A stretch of 64,000 nt of DNA from Hyphomicrobiales bacterium (GTDB lineage: Bacteria > Pseudomonadota > Alphaproteobacteria > Rhizobiales > Rhizobiaceae), in contig UCFC01000015.1 in NCBI GenBank assembly GCA_900471515.1, forward strand, positions 1 through 64,000, written 5' to 3'. Of the stretch, positions 26,297 through 35,040 are shown piece after piece. Both the position numbers and the translations under genes were made by a program. Below the pieces are notes generated by a model that searched no databases, was not told the origin of the DNA, and worked only from the letters and a program-made list of their open reading frames with translations. The stretch's first letter is position 1; the number at the start of each line of letters is the position of its first letter.

Positions 26297-26683
26297 TTAT
26301 TGGAAACGACCGTGGCGCTGCAGCACTTCGATCTTGTAACCGTCGGGATCGGTGATGAAGAAGAACAGCCCGAAGAGTTTGCCGTCGCGGTTGAGTTCCA
26401 CGAGCTTGCCGGGGTTGAGGCCGAGCTCCGTCAGCCTCTTGTGCTCGACATGCACTTCCTGAACGGAAACGGCCAGATGCCCGTAGGCGTCGCCGAGATT
26501 GTAGGGCTCGGTCCGGCCCTTGTTGACCGTCAGTTCCAGCTCGAAACCGGTCTCCTCGTTGCTCATGTAGATCAGCGTGAAGGTCTCGAAATCCACCCGG
26601 TCGGCAACCTTGAGCCCGAACACCTTGCCGTAGAAATCGACCGAGCGCGCCTCGTCCAGCACGCGGATCATGGAATGGATCAT
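26297..26683 (-). CDS. gloA: Lactoylglutathione lyase (glyoxalase I)
   Basis: A 128-residue VOC enzyme that aligns closely with E. coli glyoxalase I. The four metal ligands are present: His3 in MIHSM, Glu50 in ELELT, His69 in YGHLAV and Glu119 in YKIEV. It isomerises the methylglyoxal-glutathione adduct to S-lactoylglutathione. The ATG at 26683 gives the family's usual N-terminus. The long open frame continuing upstream to 27568 is a shadow of the transporter gene. It is close upstream of the beta-mannosidase on the same strand, so they may share a transcript. Confidence 0.85.
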   Translation of the reverse strand: MIHSMIRVLDEARSVDFYGKVFGLKVADRVDFETFTLIYMSNEETGFELELTVNKGRTEPYNLGDAYGHLAVSVQEVHVEHKRLTELGLNPGKLVELNRDGKLFGLFFFITDPDGYKIEVLQRHGRFQ

Positions 26684-26736
26684 CTTGGCCAAGGCGGTCT
26701 CCCGTTGTTTCTCCCGCTGCCTTGGTAGCCGCCCTC

Positions 26737-27486
26737 TCAAGCCGGACGCAAGCCCATTCTGCGCGTGATCGCGCCTTCGAGCATGCCGACGACATCGTAG
26801 ATCAGCACCGCCATCAGGCCGACGATCAGCCCGCCCTGCAGGATGAAGGCGGTATTGTCGGAAATCAGGCCGGCAATGATGACCTCGCCGAGACCCTTTG
26901 CCGCAACCGTGGAGCCGATCGTCGCCGTGCCGATATTGATGACGGTCGCCACCTTCAGCCCTTCGAGGATCAGCGGCAATGCCAGCGGCAGTTCCACCTG
27001 GAAGAGGCGTTGCCTGCCGTTCATGCCCATGCCGTCGGCCGCGTCCAGCACCTGCGGCGATACCTGTTTCAGGCCCGCGACCGTATTTTCGAAGATCGGC
27101 AGCAGCCCGTAGAGGAAGAGCGCGATCAGCGTCGGTGCGGCGCCGAAGCCGGTGGCGGGAACGGCAAGCGCCAGCACCGCGACCGGCGGAAAGGTCTGCC
27201 CGGCATTGGCAATGGCGCGCGACAGCGGCAGGAAGTCCGCCCCGCTCGGCCGGGTGACGAAGATGCCGCCGAGCACGGCAAGCACCGCGCTGCCGACGAT
27301 CGAGACGAAGACCAGTTCCAGATGGCCGAGCGCCAGCGACGCCAGGCTGTTCTGCGTATAGACCGGCGGCGCGTTGTTGTTGGTCAGCGGCACCAGCATG
27401 AAGGAGAGCCACTCGGTCCTGAAGATCAGGATGAGCAGCGCCGTGAGCGCCAGCGCGCGAAACAGGTTGGCGAGCAGAAACTTCAT
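26737..27486 (-). CDS. OpuC/Yeh-type ABC transporter, permease 2
   Basis: A 249-residue permease of the glycine betaine/choline/osmoprotectant family with about six membrane helices. The cytoplasmic loop LKQVSPQVLDAADGMGMNGRQRLF, in its two conserved halves, is the EAA-type contact with the ATPase. It is the last gene of a four-gene operon (binding protein, permease, ATPase, permease) and overlaps the ATPase gene by four bases. Confidence 0.88.
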   Translation of the reverse strand: MKFLLANLFRALALTALLILIFRTEWLSFMLVPLTNNNAPPVYTQNSLASLALGHLELVFVSIVGSAVLAVLGGIFVTRPSGADFLPLSRAIANAGQTFPPVAVLALAVPATGFGAAPTLIALFLYGLLPIFENTVAGLKQVSPQVLDAADGMGMNGRQRLFQVELPLALPLILEGLKVATVINIGTATIGSTVAAKGLGEVIIAGLISDNTAFILQGGLIVGLMAVLIYDVVGMLEGAITRRMGLRPA

Positions 27487-28427
27487 GCCTTGCGGCCCAG
27501 TTCGATGAGCCGCTCCATCGAGATCGAGCCGACCGGTGCCTTGTCGGCATCCTGCACCGCCGCCTCATTGACGCCCTGCCAGATCATTTCGGCAAGCGCG
27601 TCGCGCAGGCTGAGCGACTGCGCCAGCGCATAGGGCAGGCCCGGCTTGGCGGGCTGCATACTGTCCTTCAGCGGCGTCAGCGACATCAGTTTCAGCGCCC
27701 GGTCGGATGTGCCGGTCAATTGCTGCACGAAGGGATCGGCCGGCTCCGTCAGGATTTTTTCCGGCGTCGAGCACTGCAACAGCTTGCCGCCGCTCATCAC
27801 CGCGATCTGGTTGCCGAGATGGAAAGCCTCGTCCATGTCGTGCGTGACGAGGATGACGGTGGTGCCGAACTGTTTCTGGATCGCCAGGAGGTCGTCCTGC
27901 GCCTTGCCGCGGATGACGGGATCGAGCGCGCCGAAAGGCTCGTCCATCAAAAGCAGTTCCGGTTCGGCCGCCAGCGCCCGGGCGACGCCGACGCGCTGCT
28001 GCTGGCCGCCCGAAAGCTGGTGCGGATATTTCTCCGCGAAAGTCGCCGGGTCGAGGTTGAAGAGGCCGAGCAGTTCCGTCACGCGTCTGTCGGTCCGGGC
28101 TGCGTCCCAGCCGAGCAGCTGCGGCACGGTGGCGATATTCTGCGCCACCGTGCGGTGCGGAAAGAGGCCGTGGCCCTGGATGGCGTAGCCGATCTTGCGA
28201 CGAAGCTCCGTCGCCGGCACGTCCATGATGTCCTGCCCGTTGACGAAGATCTGCCCCTCGGTGATCGGCACCAGCCGGTTGATCATCCGCATCAGCGTCG
28301 ATTTGCCCGAACCCGACGTGCCGACGATGACGGTGATCGAGCCCTTCTCGACGCGCATCGAGACATTGTCGACGACGGTGGCCGGGCCGTAGCGCTTGGT
28401 GACGTTCCTGATCTCGATCATGCTCAT
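27483..28427 (-). CDS. OpuC/Yeh-type ABC transporter, ATP-binding protein
   Basis: A 314-residue ATPase of the quaternary-amine (glycine betaine/proline) family. Walker A is GTSGSGKST, the signature [14 protein letters not shown], Walker B LLLMDEPFGAL and the switch His THDMD. The C-terminal about 80 residues are an accessory region where relatives carry CBS domains. It overlaps both neighbouring permease genes by four bases each, so translation is coupled. Confidence 0.92.
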   Translation of the reverse strand: MSMIEIRNVTKRYGPATVVDNVSMRVEKGSITVIVGTSGSGKSTLMRMINRLVPITEGQIFVNGQDIMDVPATELRRKIGYAIQGHGLFPHRTVAQNIATVPQLLGWDAARTDRRVTELLGLFNLDPATFAEKYPHQLSGGQQQRVGVARALAAEPELLLMDEPFGALDPVIRGKAQDDLLAIQKQFGTTVILVTHDMDEAFHLGNQIAVMSGGKLLQCSTPEKILTEPADPFVQQLTGTSDRALKLMSLTPLKDSMQPAKPGLPYALAQSLSLRDALAEMIWQGVNEAAVQDADKAPVGSISMERLIELGRKA

Positions 28428-29590
28428 GCGGCTGGCCCCTGGATGCTTTCGATGACCGCATCGAGGATGACGGCCGAGGAGAAGGCGAAGAAAACGGTCG
28501 GCACTGCGCCGAGCAGAACGAGGTCCATGGCCGTCTGGCCTAGCCCCTGGAAGATGAAGATGCCGAAGCCGCCGCCGCCGATCAGCGCGGCGATCGTCAC
28601 CATGCCGATCGCCTGCACCAGCACGATGCGGATGCCGGTGAGGATGACCGGGAAGGCGAGCGGCAGGTCGATGCCGGTCAGCACCTGCCGGCGCGTCAGC
28701 CCCATGCCGGCCGCCGCATCGCGCACCGAAGGATCGACGCCCTCAAGCCCGACGACCGTATTGGCGACGATCGGCAGCAGCGAATAGAGCACGAGCGCAA
28801 TCAGCGCCGGCGCCGTGCCGATGCCGCGAATGCCGATATCGGCCGCCAGCGGCACGTTCGCGGCGAGATAGCCGAGCGGCAGCATCAATATGCCGAAGAG
28901 CGCCAGACTCGGAATGGTCTGGATCAGGCTCAGCGTCTGCAGCACGACGGCGCGCAGCTTCGGCACCCAGAAACAGAGGATGCCGAGCGGCAGGCCGAGA
29001 ACGATGGCGATGGCAAGCGAGCCGAAGGCCAGCAGCAGATGCGACGCCGCCTCGGTCCAGAACTGCGCCGAGCGGGTGGAAAATTCCCGCAGGATCGACA
29101 GGCTGTCGAGCAGGCCGGAGGAAAGGCAGAGGCCGAGCAGGCCCGTATAGGCCGCGAGCACGCCAACCCGCATCCACGGCGTCAGCCGGATCTTCACCAG
29201 CGCGTCCGATATGATGAGGCCGATGACGCCGAACAGAACCCAGAAACTGCCGCCGGGCGTCATGCGCGCCACGGTGCTGCCGGCGGGTGTCGCGGCGGTC
29301 GCCGTGAGCCCGATGGCCGCAATCAGCGCGGCAAGGCTGAGCGTGCCGAGCGCGAGCCGGACGAGGGCGCTGCGCAGGAAGAGCGTTGCCAGGGCCGTGA
29401 CGGCCAGAAGAACCAGCAGGACGAGAACGGAAGGCTGCGGAAGAAGCTGCGTCAGCAGCATCGGCTTGCCGGCGGCGATACGGTTTGCCTTGACATAGAT
29501 GAAGGGCAGAAGCGCCGTTGCCGCAATCCCGCCTGCCACCAGTACCACGCCGAGCCGGTCCAGCCTGCGGACCGCTAAGGTTTCTTCCAT
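28424..29590 (-). CDS. OpuC/Yeh-type ABC transporter, permease 1
   Basis: A 388-residue permease, larger than its partner. The N-terminal half has about five extra hydrophobic helices, and the C-terminal half is the conserved transporter domain with VDPSVRDAAAGMGLTRRQVL as the ATPase contact loop. Such long first permeases are typical of the YehW/YehY-type osmoprotectant system. A stem-loop separates it from the binding-protein gene. Confidence 0.88.
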   Translation of the reverse strand: MEETLAVRRLDRLGVVLVAGGIAATALLPFIYVKANRIAAGKPMLLTQLLPQPSVLVLLVLLAVTALATLFLRSALVRLALGTLSLAALIAAIGLTATAATPAGSTVARMTPGGSFWVLFGVIGLIISDALVKIRLTPWMRVGVLAAYTGLLGLCLSSGLLDSLSILREFSTRSAQFWTEAASHLLLAFGSLAIAIVLGLPLGILCFWVPKLRAVVLQTLSLIQTIPSLALFGILMLPLGYLAANVPLAADIGIRGIGTAPALIALVLYSLLPIVANTVVGLEGVDPSVRDAAAGMGLTRRQVLTGIDLPLAFPVILTGIRIVLVQAIGMVTIAALIGGGGFGIFIFQGLGQTAMDLVLLGAVPTVFFAFSSAVILDAVIESIQGPAA

Positions 29591-29611
29591 CGATCCAACC
29601 CTGTGGGAGAA

Positions 29612-29638
29612 AGCCCCGCCCGTGAAGCGGGCGGGGGA
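29612..29638 (-). promoter_or_regulatory. Stem-loop after the OpuC-type binding-protein gene
   Basis: CCCCGCCCG (29614-29622) and CGGGCGGGG (29628-29636) form a 9-bp GC stem with a 5-base loop between the binding-protein gene and the first permease gene. On the - strand it is followed by CTTTCTC. It probably limits read-through or protects the upstream mRNA. Confidence 0.6.
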
Positions 29639-29646
29639 TCAGGTCC

Positions 29647-30555
29647 TTACTTCAGGAAGCCCTTTTCCTTGAGATAGGCTTCGGCAACCGATTTCGCCGG
29701 CTCGCCGTCCACCTGGATCTTGGCGTTGAGCTTGCGCAGCTCGTCGGCCGTCAGGCTCTGGAAGATCGGCGCCAGGATTTCCTGGATCTTCGGGTTTGCC
29801 TGCAGCACCGCCTCGCGGATGATCGGCGTCGGCGCATAGACCTGCTGCACGCTCTTGTCGTCTTCGAGAACCGTCAGTTCGGCCGCTTCGATGGCGCCGT
29901 CCGTGCCGTAGACCATGGCGGTGTTGACGCCGTTGGTCTGGTCGGCCGCAGCCTTGATCGTGGCCGCCGTATCGCCGCCCGACAGCACGACTTCCTGATC
30001 CGGCTTCAGCGTGAAGCCGTAGGTCGTCTGGAAGGCGGGCAGGGCGCCGGCGGAATTGACGAATTCGGCCGAGGCCGCAAGCTTGGCGGCACCGCCGCCC
30101 GAAACCCACTTGCCGAAATCGGACATGGTTTTCAGCTTGTTCGGGCCGGCAACGTCGTTGCGCACCGCAAGCGCCCAGGTGTTGTTGGCGGGCGAGGGCG
30201 TCAGCCAGACGATCTTGTTGGCGTCATAGTCCAGCTTCTTGGCCATCTCGTAGCCCTGGTCGAGGTTCTTCCAGGCGGCGTCGTCGGCCTTGTTGAAGAA
30301 GAAGCCGGCATTGCCGGTATATTCCGGATAGATGTCGATTTCGCCTGCGGTGATCGCCTTGCGCACGACGGGTGTGGCGCCGAGCGCGATCCGGTCCTGC
30401 GTCTTGATGCCGTTGGCTTCGAGCGCGAGCGCGATGACATTGCCGAGCAGCGTGCCTTCGGTATCGATCTTCGACGAAACGACGACGTCCGCGGCGTGCG
30501 CGGCGCCGGCCGCAAAGGCGGCAAGCGAGGCGGCAAGTGCGAGTTTCTTAAGCAT
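29647..30555 (-). CDS. OpuC/OsmF-type substrate-binding protein
   Basis: A 302-residue periplasmic protein of the OpuAC/OsmF family. It has a Sec signal peptide (basic start, hydrophobic core, cleavage after AHA near residue 21), then VVVSSKIDTEGTLLGNVI as the first strand and helix. The ATG at 30555 follows AAGGGG. It would bind a quaternary amine such as glycine betaine or choline, although YehZ-type members bind it weakly. It is the first gene of the four-gene operon. Confidence 0.88.
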   Translation of the reverse strand: MLKKLALAASLAAFAAGAAHAADVVVSSKIDTEGTLLGNVIALALEANGIKTQDRIALGATPVVRKAITAGEIDIYPEYTGNAGFFFNKADDAAWKNLDQGYEMAKKLDYDANKIVWLTPSPANNTWALAVRNDVAGPNKLKTMSDFGKWVSGGGAAKLAASAEFVNSAGALPAFQTTYGFTLKPDQEVVLSGGDTAATIKAAADQTNGVNTAMVYGTDGAIEAAELTVLEDDKSVQQVYAPTPIIREAVLQANPKIQEILAPIFQSLTADELRKLNAKIQVDGEPAKSVAEAYLKEKGFLK

Positions 30556-30990
30556 GATTATCCCCTTGGTTGAACACCGATAAACGTCGCGAAAGCCCCG
30601 GACGCGAAGCCTGCGCGCATGAAAACATGGCCGGCAGGTCGGCCGTCGGGCCATCATGCCGGAAATACGTGCGTCATGGAAATAGTGTGCGTACCCGAAA
30701 ATTCGATGCCCGAAAATCGAAGCAGCCCCCTCCAGTATTCGCTGTCGCGGCGCGATTATGGCTGTGGATGCAGACCGTTGCGCGGAATTGCATTCCCTTT
30801 TCCAAGGCCGGCGCGATTTGTTTTTGTCCCCTTGCGTGTTTCCACGGTGTTCCGGTTGCTTATTCTCGGTTCTTTCGCCGTCCGGATTTCTTGGTTGACC
30901 GGACGATAGCCTGCACCTGCGCGGGCAGGGATATCTTTTTTCGCGAACACGTCATATCCTGCGCCTTTTCAATCCTTTCCGGAGAAAGAC
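30556..30990. other. 435-base divergent regulatory gap
   Basis: This gap separates the OpuC-type operon (leftward) from the double-HTH LysR gene (rightward) and must hold both promoters. Short open frames occur on both strands, but none has a ribosome site or recognisable product. I see no strong hairpin or repeat. Confidence 0.6.
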
Positions 30991-32205
30991 TTGCATCTCG
31001 GCGCCCTCTTCATCGCAAGCCATGTCCTCTCTTCCGGCTCCATGCGCCAGACGGCGCGCCGCTTCGACATCTCCGTCTCGACCGTATCGGCGGCAATCGA
31101 CAACCTGGAGACGGAGCTTGCCCTGAAACTCGTCGAGCGCTCCTCCGGCGAACTGGTCGTCCTGCTGGCCGGCGGCAGGGTGGAGGAGGGGCTGGCACCG
31201 ATCCTGGCTGCGACGCAGCAGCTCGCCGGCAGGCTTGGCTATCGTGAAGCGGAGGCTTACGGACGATGGGCCGCGCGCATCCCCGTCAAGCTGGTGACGA
31301 TGGAGCGCTATCTGGAAGTCGCCGACCAGGGCAGCATCAACAGGGCGGCCCGCCGCCTGCGCCTCGGTCAGCCGCAGCTTTCGCTGCAGATCGCCAATCT
31401 TGAGAAATTCCTGCGCCACCGCCTCTTCGAGCGCCAGGCGCAGGGCTCGGCGCTGACGGAGGAGGGTCGCTTCGCCTACACGGTCTTTTCGACCATCAGC
31501 CTTGCCTGGAACGAGCTGAAATCCGCCGCCGACGAGCGCTACCAGCGCACCGCCCGCTCGCTGCGCATCGGCGCCATCATCCCGACAGGCTCGGAAAGCT
31601 GGGTGGCCCGCTGCCTCGGCAGCCTTGTCGCCGAATGGAATACCGGCCGCAACAAGAACGCCTTGTCGCTGGTCTCCATGACCGCCGACGACCTGCGCGA
31701 GGCGCTGAAATCTGGCCGCATCGACGTCGCCATCCTCGATTCCGTCTTCGGCCTGGAAAGCTTCCGCCACCGCGAATTGCTGCGCACCGACATGGTGGCG
31801 ATCGCCCCGCCCGGCAGTACGGAAGAGACCGCCGCCGATCTGATCGCCGGCCATCCGATCTGCACGCCGAGCCCGCGCACCGGCATAGGCCATGCCGCCA
31901 TGGCCTTCGGTTACGACCGCACCCTGCACCGCCGCTTCCGCGACCGGGACATTACCGCGGCGGATTCGCTGCCCGTAATCGTCGATCTTGTCGCCAATCA
32001 CGGTTACGTCTCCTTCCTCGGCCGCGTCAGCGCCATGCCGCTCGCCGACCGGGTGCGCATCGTCGAACTCACGGAACCGATGCCCATGTCCTACCACGTC
32101 GCCTTCAACCATCGGAAAGCCGCCGCTGACGCTTGCGACCTGCTGATCGCGACCGTTGCGAAAATTGTCCCGGCCCCTGTCGCGCAAAGCTCCGCCTTCG
32201 CTTAA
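30991..32205 (+). CDS. LysR-family regulator with two tandem HTH domains
   Basis: A 404-residue protein, about 100 residues longer than a normal LysR regulator. The first winged HTH covers about residues 2-60 (SMRQTARRFDISVSTVSAAI), the second about 100-162 (SINRAARRLRLGQPQLSLQI), and a single effector domain spans about 185-390. The start is TTG at 30991 with GGAGAAAG upstream. The two HTHs differ clearly, so this is not a recent duplication. It is divergent from the osmoprotectant transporter and 29 bases before cutC. The target is unknown. Confidence 0.85.
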   Translation: MHLGALFIASHVLSSGSMRQTARRFDISVSTVSAAIDNLETELALKLVERSSGELVVLLAGGRVEEGLAPILAATQQLAGRLGYREAEAYGRWAARIPVKLVTMERYLEVADQGSINRAARRLRLGQPQLSLQIANLEKFLRHRLFERQAQGSALTEEGRFAYTVFSTISLAWNELKSAADERYQRTARSLRIGAIIPTGSESWVARCLGSLVAEWNTGRNKNALSLVSMTADDLREALKSGRIDVAILDSVFGLESFRHRELLRTDMVAIAPPGSTEETAADLIAGHPICTPSPRTGIGHAAMAFGYDRTLHRRFRDRDITAADSLPVIVDLVANHGYVSFLGRVSAMPLADRVRIVELTEPMPMSYHVAFNHRKAAADACDLLIATVAKIVPAPVAQSSAFA

Positions 32206-32234
32206 ACAGGCGGAGAAACGGGAAGGATTCGGAC

Positions 32235-32957
32235 ATGACGGTTTTGCTGGAAGTATGCGTCGACAGCGCCCAGGGCCTTGCGGCGGCAATCGAGGGCGGT
32301 GCCGGCCGTATCGAGCTTTGCTCGGCGCTGGAGCTTGGCGGGCTGACTCCGCTGCCCGGCCTGATGCGGATCGCGGCTGCAGCGCCGATCCCCGTCTATG
32401 CGATGATCCGCCCCCATGCCGGCCCCTTCATCTTCGACGCGACGGACGAGAAGGCGATGCTCGCCGATATCGATGCGGTGCGCGCGGCCGGTCTCGCCGG
32501 CGTCGTCATCGGCGCCAACCGGCCGGACGGTACGCTCGACATGCCGCTGATGCGCCGTCTCAAGGCCCATGCCGCCGGTCTCGGCTCGACCCTGCATCGC
32601 GCCTTCGATCTGGTGCCGGACCCGGATGCCGCACTGGAACAGGCGGTCGAACTCGGCTGCGAGCGCATCCTGACCTCCGGCTGCGTGCCGAAGGCGATCG
32701 ACGGGCTGGAAGTGCTGAAGCGCATCTCCGCCAAGGCCGCCGGCCGCATCTCCATCATGCCCGGCAGCGGCGTGCGCCCCGCCAATGCCGCCGAAATCCT
32801 GCGCGCAACAGGCGCGCGCGAGATCCACGGCTCCTGCAGTTCGCCCGTCGCCAGCGCCGCTCCGCGCGCCGTCGCCTTCGGCTTCGACGTGCCGACTGCG
32901 AACCGCACCGATGTCGCAGTCGTCAGGCAGATGCGGGCGGCAATCGACAAGCTTTAG
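32235..32957 (+). CDS. cutC: CutC family protein
   Basis: A 240-residue TIM-barrel protein of the CutC family, historically linked to copper homeostasis, though that role is doubtful. It begins LLEVCVDSAQGLAAAI, and conserved segments include GRIELCSALELGGLTPL, MIRPHAG and ILTSGC. The ATG at 32235 follows GGAAGGA. It may be cotranscribed with the LysR gene. Its 3' end overlaps the convergent Zn-dehydrogenase gene by four bases. Confidence 0.9.
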   Translation: MTVLLEVCVDSAQGLAAAIEGGAGRIELCSALELGGLTPLPGLMRIAAAAPIPVYAMIRPHAGPFIFDATDEKAMLADIDAVRAAGLAGVVIGANRPDGTLDMPLMRRLKAHAAGLGSTLHRAFDLVPDPDAALEQAVELGCERILTSGCVPKAIDGLEVLKRISAKAAGRISIMPGSGVRPANAAEILRATGAREIHGSCSSPVASAAPRAVAFGFDVPTANRTDVAVVRQMRAAIDKL

Positions 32958-33973
32958 CCGGCAACCCTGATCACGGCCTTGATGAGGCCGCTCTTCTCAT
33001 GCGCCCAGCGGGCGAGATCGCGCGGCGCGTCGGCAAGCGTAGTGCGATGGGTAATCAGCTGATCGACCGGCACGAGGCCCCTGGCGATCGAATCCGCCAC
33101 ATGCTCGAAATCGGCCCGCGTCGCGTTGCGGCTGCCGATCACCATCATTTCGCGCTTGTGGAATTCCGGATCGGAAAAGCGGATATCGTCCTTCACGACG
33201 CTGACCAGCACCAGCGCGCCGCCATGGGCGACGTAGAGGAAGGCCTTTTCCATCGAGGGGCCGTAGCCGGTTGCGTCGAAGACGGCATCGAAACCGTCGC
33301 CGTCCGTCTTCGCCTTCACCGCCTCCGCAGTGCCCTCGTTGGCGATGATGCCGGAGGTGAAGCCGAAGCGCGCCGAGGCCATTTCCAGCCGCTCCGCGCT
33401 GGTGTCGAGCAGCGTCACTTCATGGCCGGCAATGCGCGAGAAGATCGCAGCGCCGAGCCCGATCGGCCCTGCGCCGATCACGAGCGAGCGTGACCCGGCA
33501 GGCGCCATCGAGCGGCGCACGGCATGCGCCCCGATCGCCAGGAATTCCACGGTCGCTGCGGCTTCGAGGCTGAGGCCCCTGGCGGCGTACAGATTGCCGG
33601 CCGGCACCGCGATTTCCTCGCAGAAGGCGCCGTCCGTATGCACGCCGAGAACCTTGATATTGGTGCAGCAATTGGCCTTGCCCTGCCGGCAGGCGACACA
33701 GGTGCCGCAGGAAAGGTAGGGATTGACGATGACGGGCGTGCCGGCAGCCAGCGCCACGCCCTCGCCGGCCTCCAGCACGGTCGCCGAGATCTCGTGGCCC
33801 ATGACGCGCGGATATTCGAGGAAAGGATGCTTGCCCTCGAAGATATGGTAGTCCGTGCCGCAGATGCCGACATGGCTGACGGCAAGCCGCACCCAGCCGG
33901 GCGCCGGTTTTTCGGGAGAGGGGCGCTCGACGAGATCGAGGACGCCGGGTTGGCGGCAAAGCACTGCTTTCAT
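32954..33973 (-). CDS. Zinc-binding alcohol/sugar-acid dehydrogenase
   Basis: A 339-residue medium-chain dehydrogenase. Catalytic zinc ligands are in GICGTDYH and GHE, and the structural-zinc cysteines are in CGTCVACRQGKANC. The NAD-binding motif is VIGAGPIGLGAA. It resembles L-idonate or L-galactonate 5-dehydrogenases. Its place at the end of the sugar transporter and dehydratase cluster suggests it oxidises a sugar acid or 2-keto-3-deoxy acid intermediate. A terminator-like hairpin lies between it and the permease gene. Confidence 0.85.
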   Translation of the reverse strand: MKAVLCRQPGVLDLVERPSPEKPAPGWVRLAVSHVGICGTDYHIFEGKHPFLEYPRVMGHEISATVLEAGEGVALAAGTPVIVNPYLSCGTCVACRQGKANCCTNIKVLGVHTDGAFCEEIAVPAGNLYAARGLSLEAAATVEFLAIGAHAVRRSMAPAGSRSLVIGAGPIGLGAAIFSRIAGHEVTLLDTSAERLEMASARFGFTSGIIANEGTAEAVKAKTDGDGFDAVFDATGYGPSMEKAFLYVAHGGALVLVSVVKDDIRFSDPEFHKREMMVIGSRNATRADFEHVADSIARGLVPVDQLITHRTTLADAPRDLARWAHEKSGLIKAVIRVAG

Positions 33974-34001
33974 GATGGGTCTCGCATGGCTGAAATGAAG
34001 A

Positions 34002-34022
34002 AAGCCGGCCTCGGGCCGGCTT
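34002..34022 (-). terminator. Hairpin between permease and dehydrogenase genes
   Basis: AAGCCGGCC (34002-34010) pairs perfectly with GGCCGGCTT (34014-34022) around a 3-base loop. On the - strand it is followed by TCTT. It could end or attenuate the transporter transcript before the dehydrogenase gene. Confidence 0.6.
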
Positions 34023-34038
34023 CGTTGTCGCGTCTGCC

Positions 34039-35013
34039 TCAGCCCGTCCGGCGCCGGCGCAGCTGGTCGAAATAGACGATCACGATGATCAGCAGGCCGG
34101 TGATGATGCGCTGCCAGAAGGAATTGACGTTCATCAGGTTGGCGCCGTTGTTGATGGTCGCCAGGATGAAGGCGCCGATCAGCGGCCCGTGCACGGAGCC
34201 GACCGCGCCGAAGAGCGAGGTGCCGCCGATGACCGAAGAGGCGATCGCCTGCAGTTCCCAGCCGTCGGCCTGTGTGGCGTTGCCGATGGCGATACGCGAG
34301 GCAAGCAGCACGCCGACGAAGGCCGCAAACGAGGCCGACAGGATATAGGCGAGATAGATCATGCCCTTGACGTTGACGCCGGAAAGGCGCGCCGCCTCCG
34401 CGTTCGAGCCGACCGCGAAGAGATAGCGGCCCCAGCGGCTCAGATGCAGGAAGACGAAGGAGGGGATCGCCACCAGGATGACCATCCAGAACAGGCTGGG
34501 AATGCCGAGAAAATCGGCGCGGGCGAAATTGCTGAAACTCTCGTCGGTGATGCTGATCGTCGAGCCGTTGGTAATCAGGAGGCCGATGCCGCGCAGCGAG
34601 GTCAGCGTCGCCAGCGTGATGATGAAGGGCGGCAGGCCCATATGCACGATGCCGAAGCCGTGGAAGGCGCCGATCGCGACGCCGATGGCGAGCGTCAGCG
34701 CGATCGCCGCCCAGAGCGGCACGCCCGCCTGCAACAGCCAGGCGATGATGACGGTGCAGAAGCCGACGATGGCGCCGACAGAAAGGTCGATGCCGGCGGT
34801 GATGATCACGAAGGTCTGGCCGAGCGCCAGGATCGCCGTCATCGCCCCCTGGCGCAGCAGGTTGGAAATGTTGAGCGGCGTCCAGAAGCTGGCCGTCGAC
34901 AGGCCGAGCAGGACCCAGAGGAAGACCAGCAGGCCGATCAGCGTCAGGCCGAACAGGATGTTCATTTTCCGGCGCGGCGGCGGCGCGACGATTTCGGTGG
35001 GGGTGACAGTCAT
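34039..35013 (-). CDS. Sugar ABC transporter, permease (RbsC type)
   Basis: A 324-residue permease with about eight to ten hydrophobic helices and the family motif TAGIDLSVGAIVGF. It pairs with the double-domain ATPase upstream and the RbsB-type binding protein. The start follows GGGAGAAA. The transporter lies in a cluster with a mutarotase, an aldo/keto reductase and an altronate-family dehydratase, so a free monosaccharide such as L-fucose or D-arabinose is the likely substrate. Confidence 0.88.
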   Translation of the reverse strand: MTVTPTEIVAPPPRRKMNILFGLTLIGLLVFLWVLLGLSTASFWTPLNISNLLRQGAMTAILALGQTFVIITAGIDLSVGAIVGFCTVIIAWLLQAGVPLWAAIALTLAIGVAIGAFHGFGIVHMGLPPFIITLATLTSLRGIGLLITNGSTISITDESFSNFARADFLGIPSLFWMVILVAIPSFVFLHLSRWGRYLFAVGSNAEAARLSGVNVKGMIYLAYILSASFAAFVGVLLASRIAIGNATQADGWELQAIASSVIGGTSLFGAVGSVHGPLIGAFILATINNGANLMNVNSFWQRIITGLLIIVIVYFDQLRRRRTG

Positions 35014-35040
35014 GAGTTTTCTCCCTCTTATTCTTCTGGC

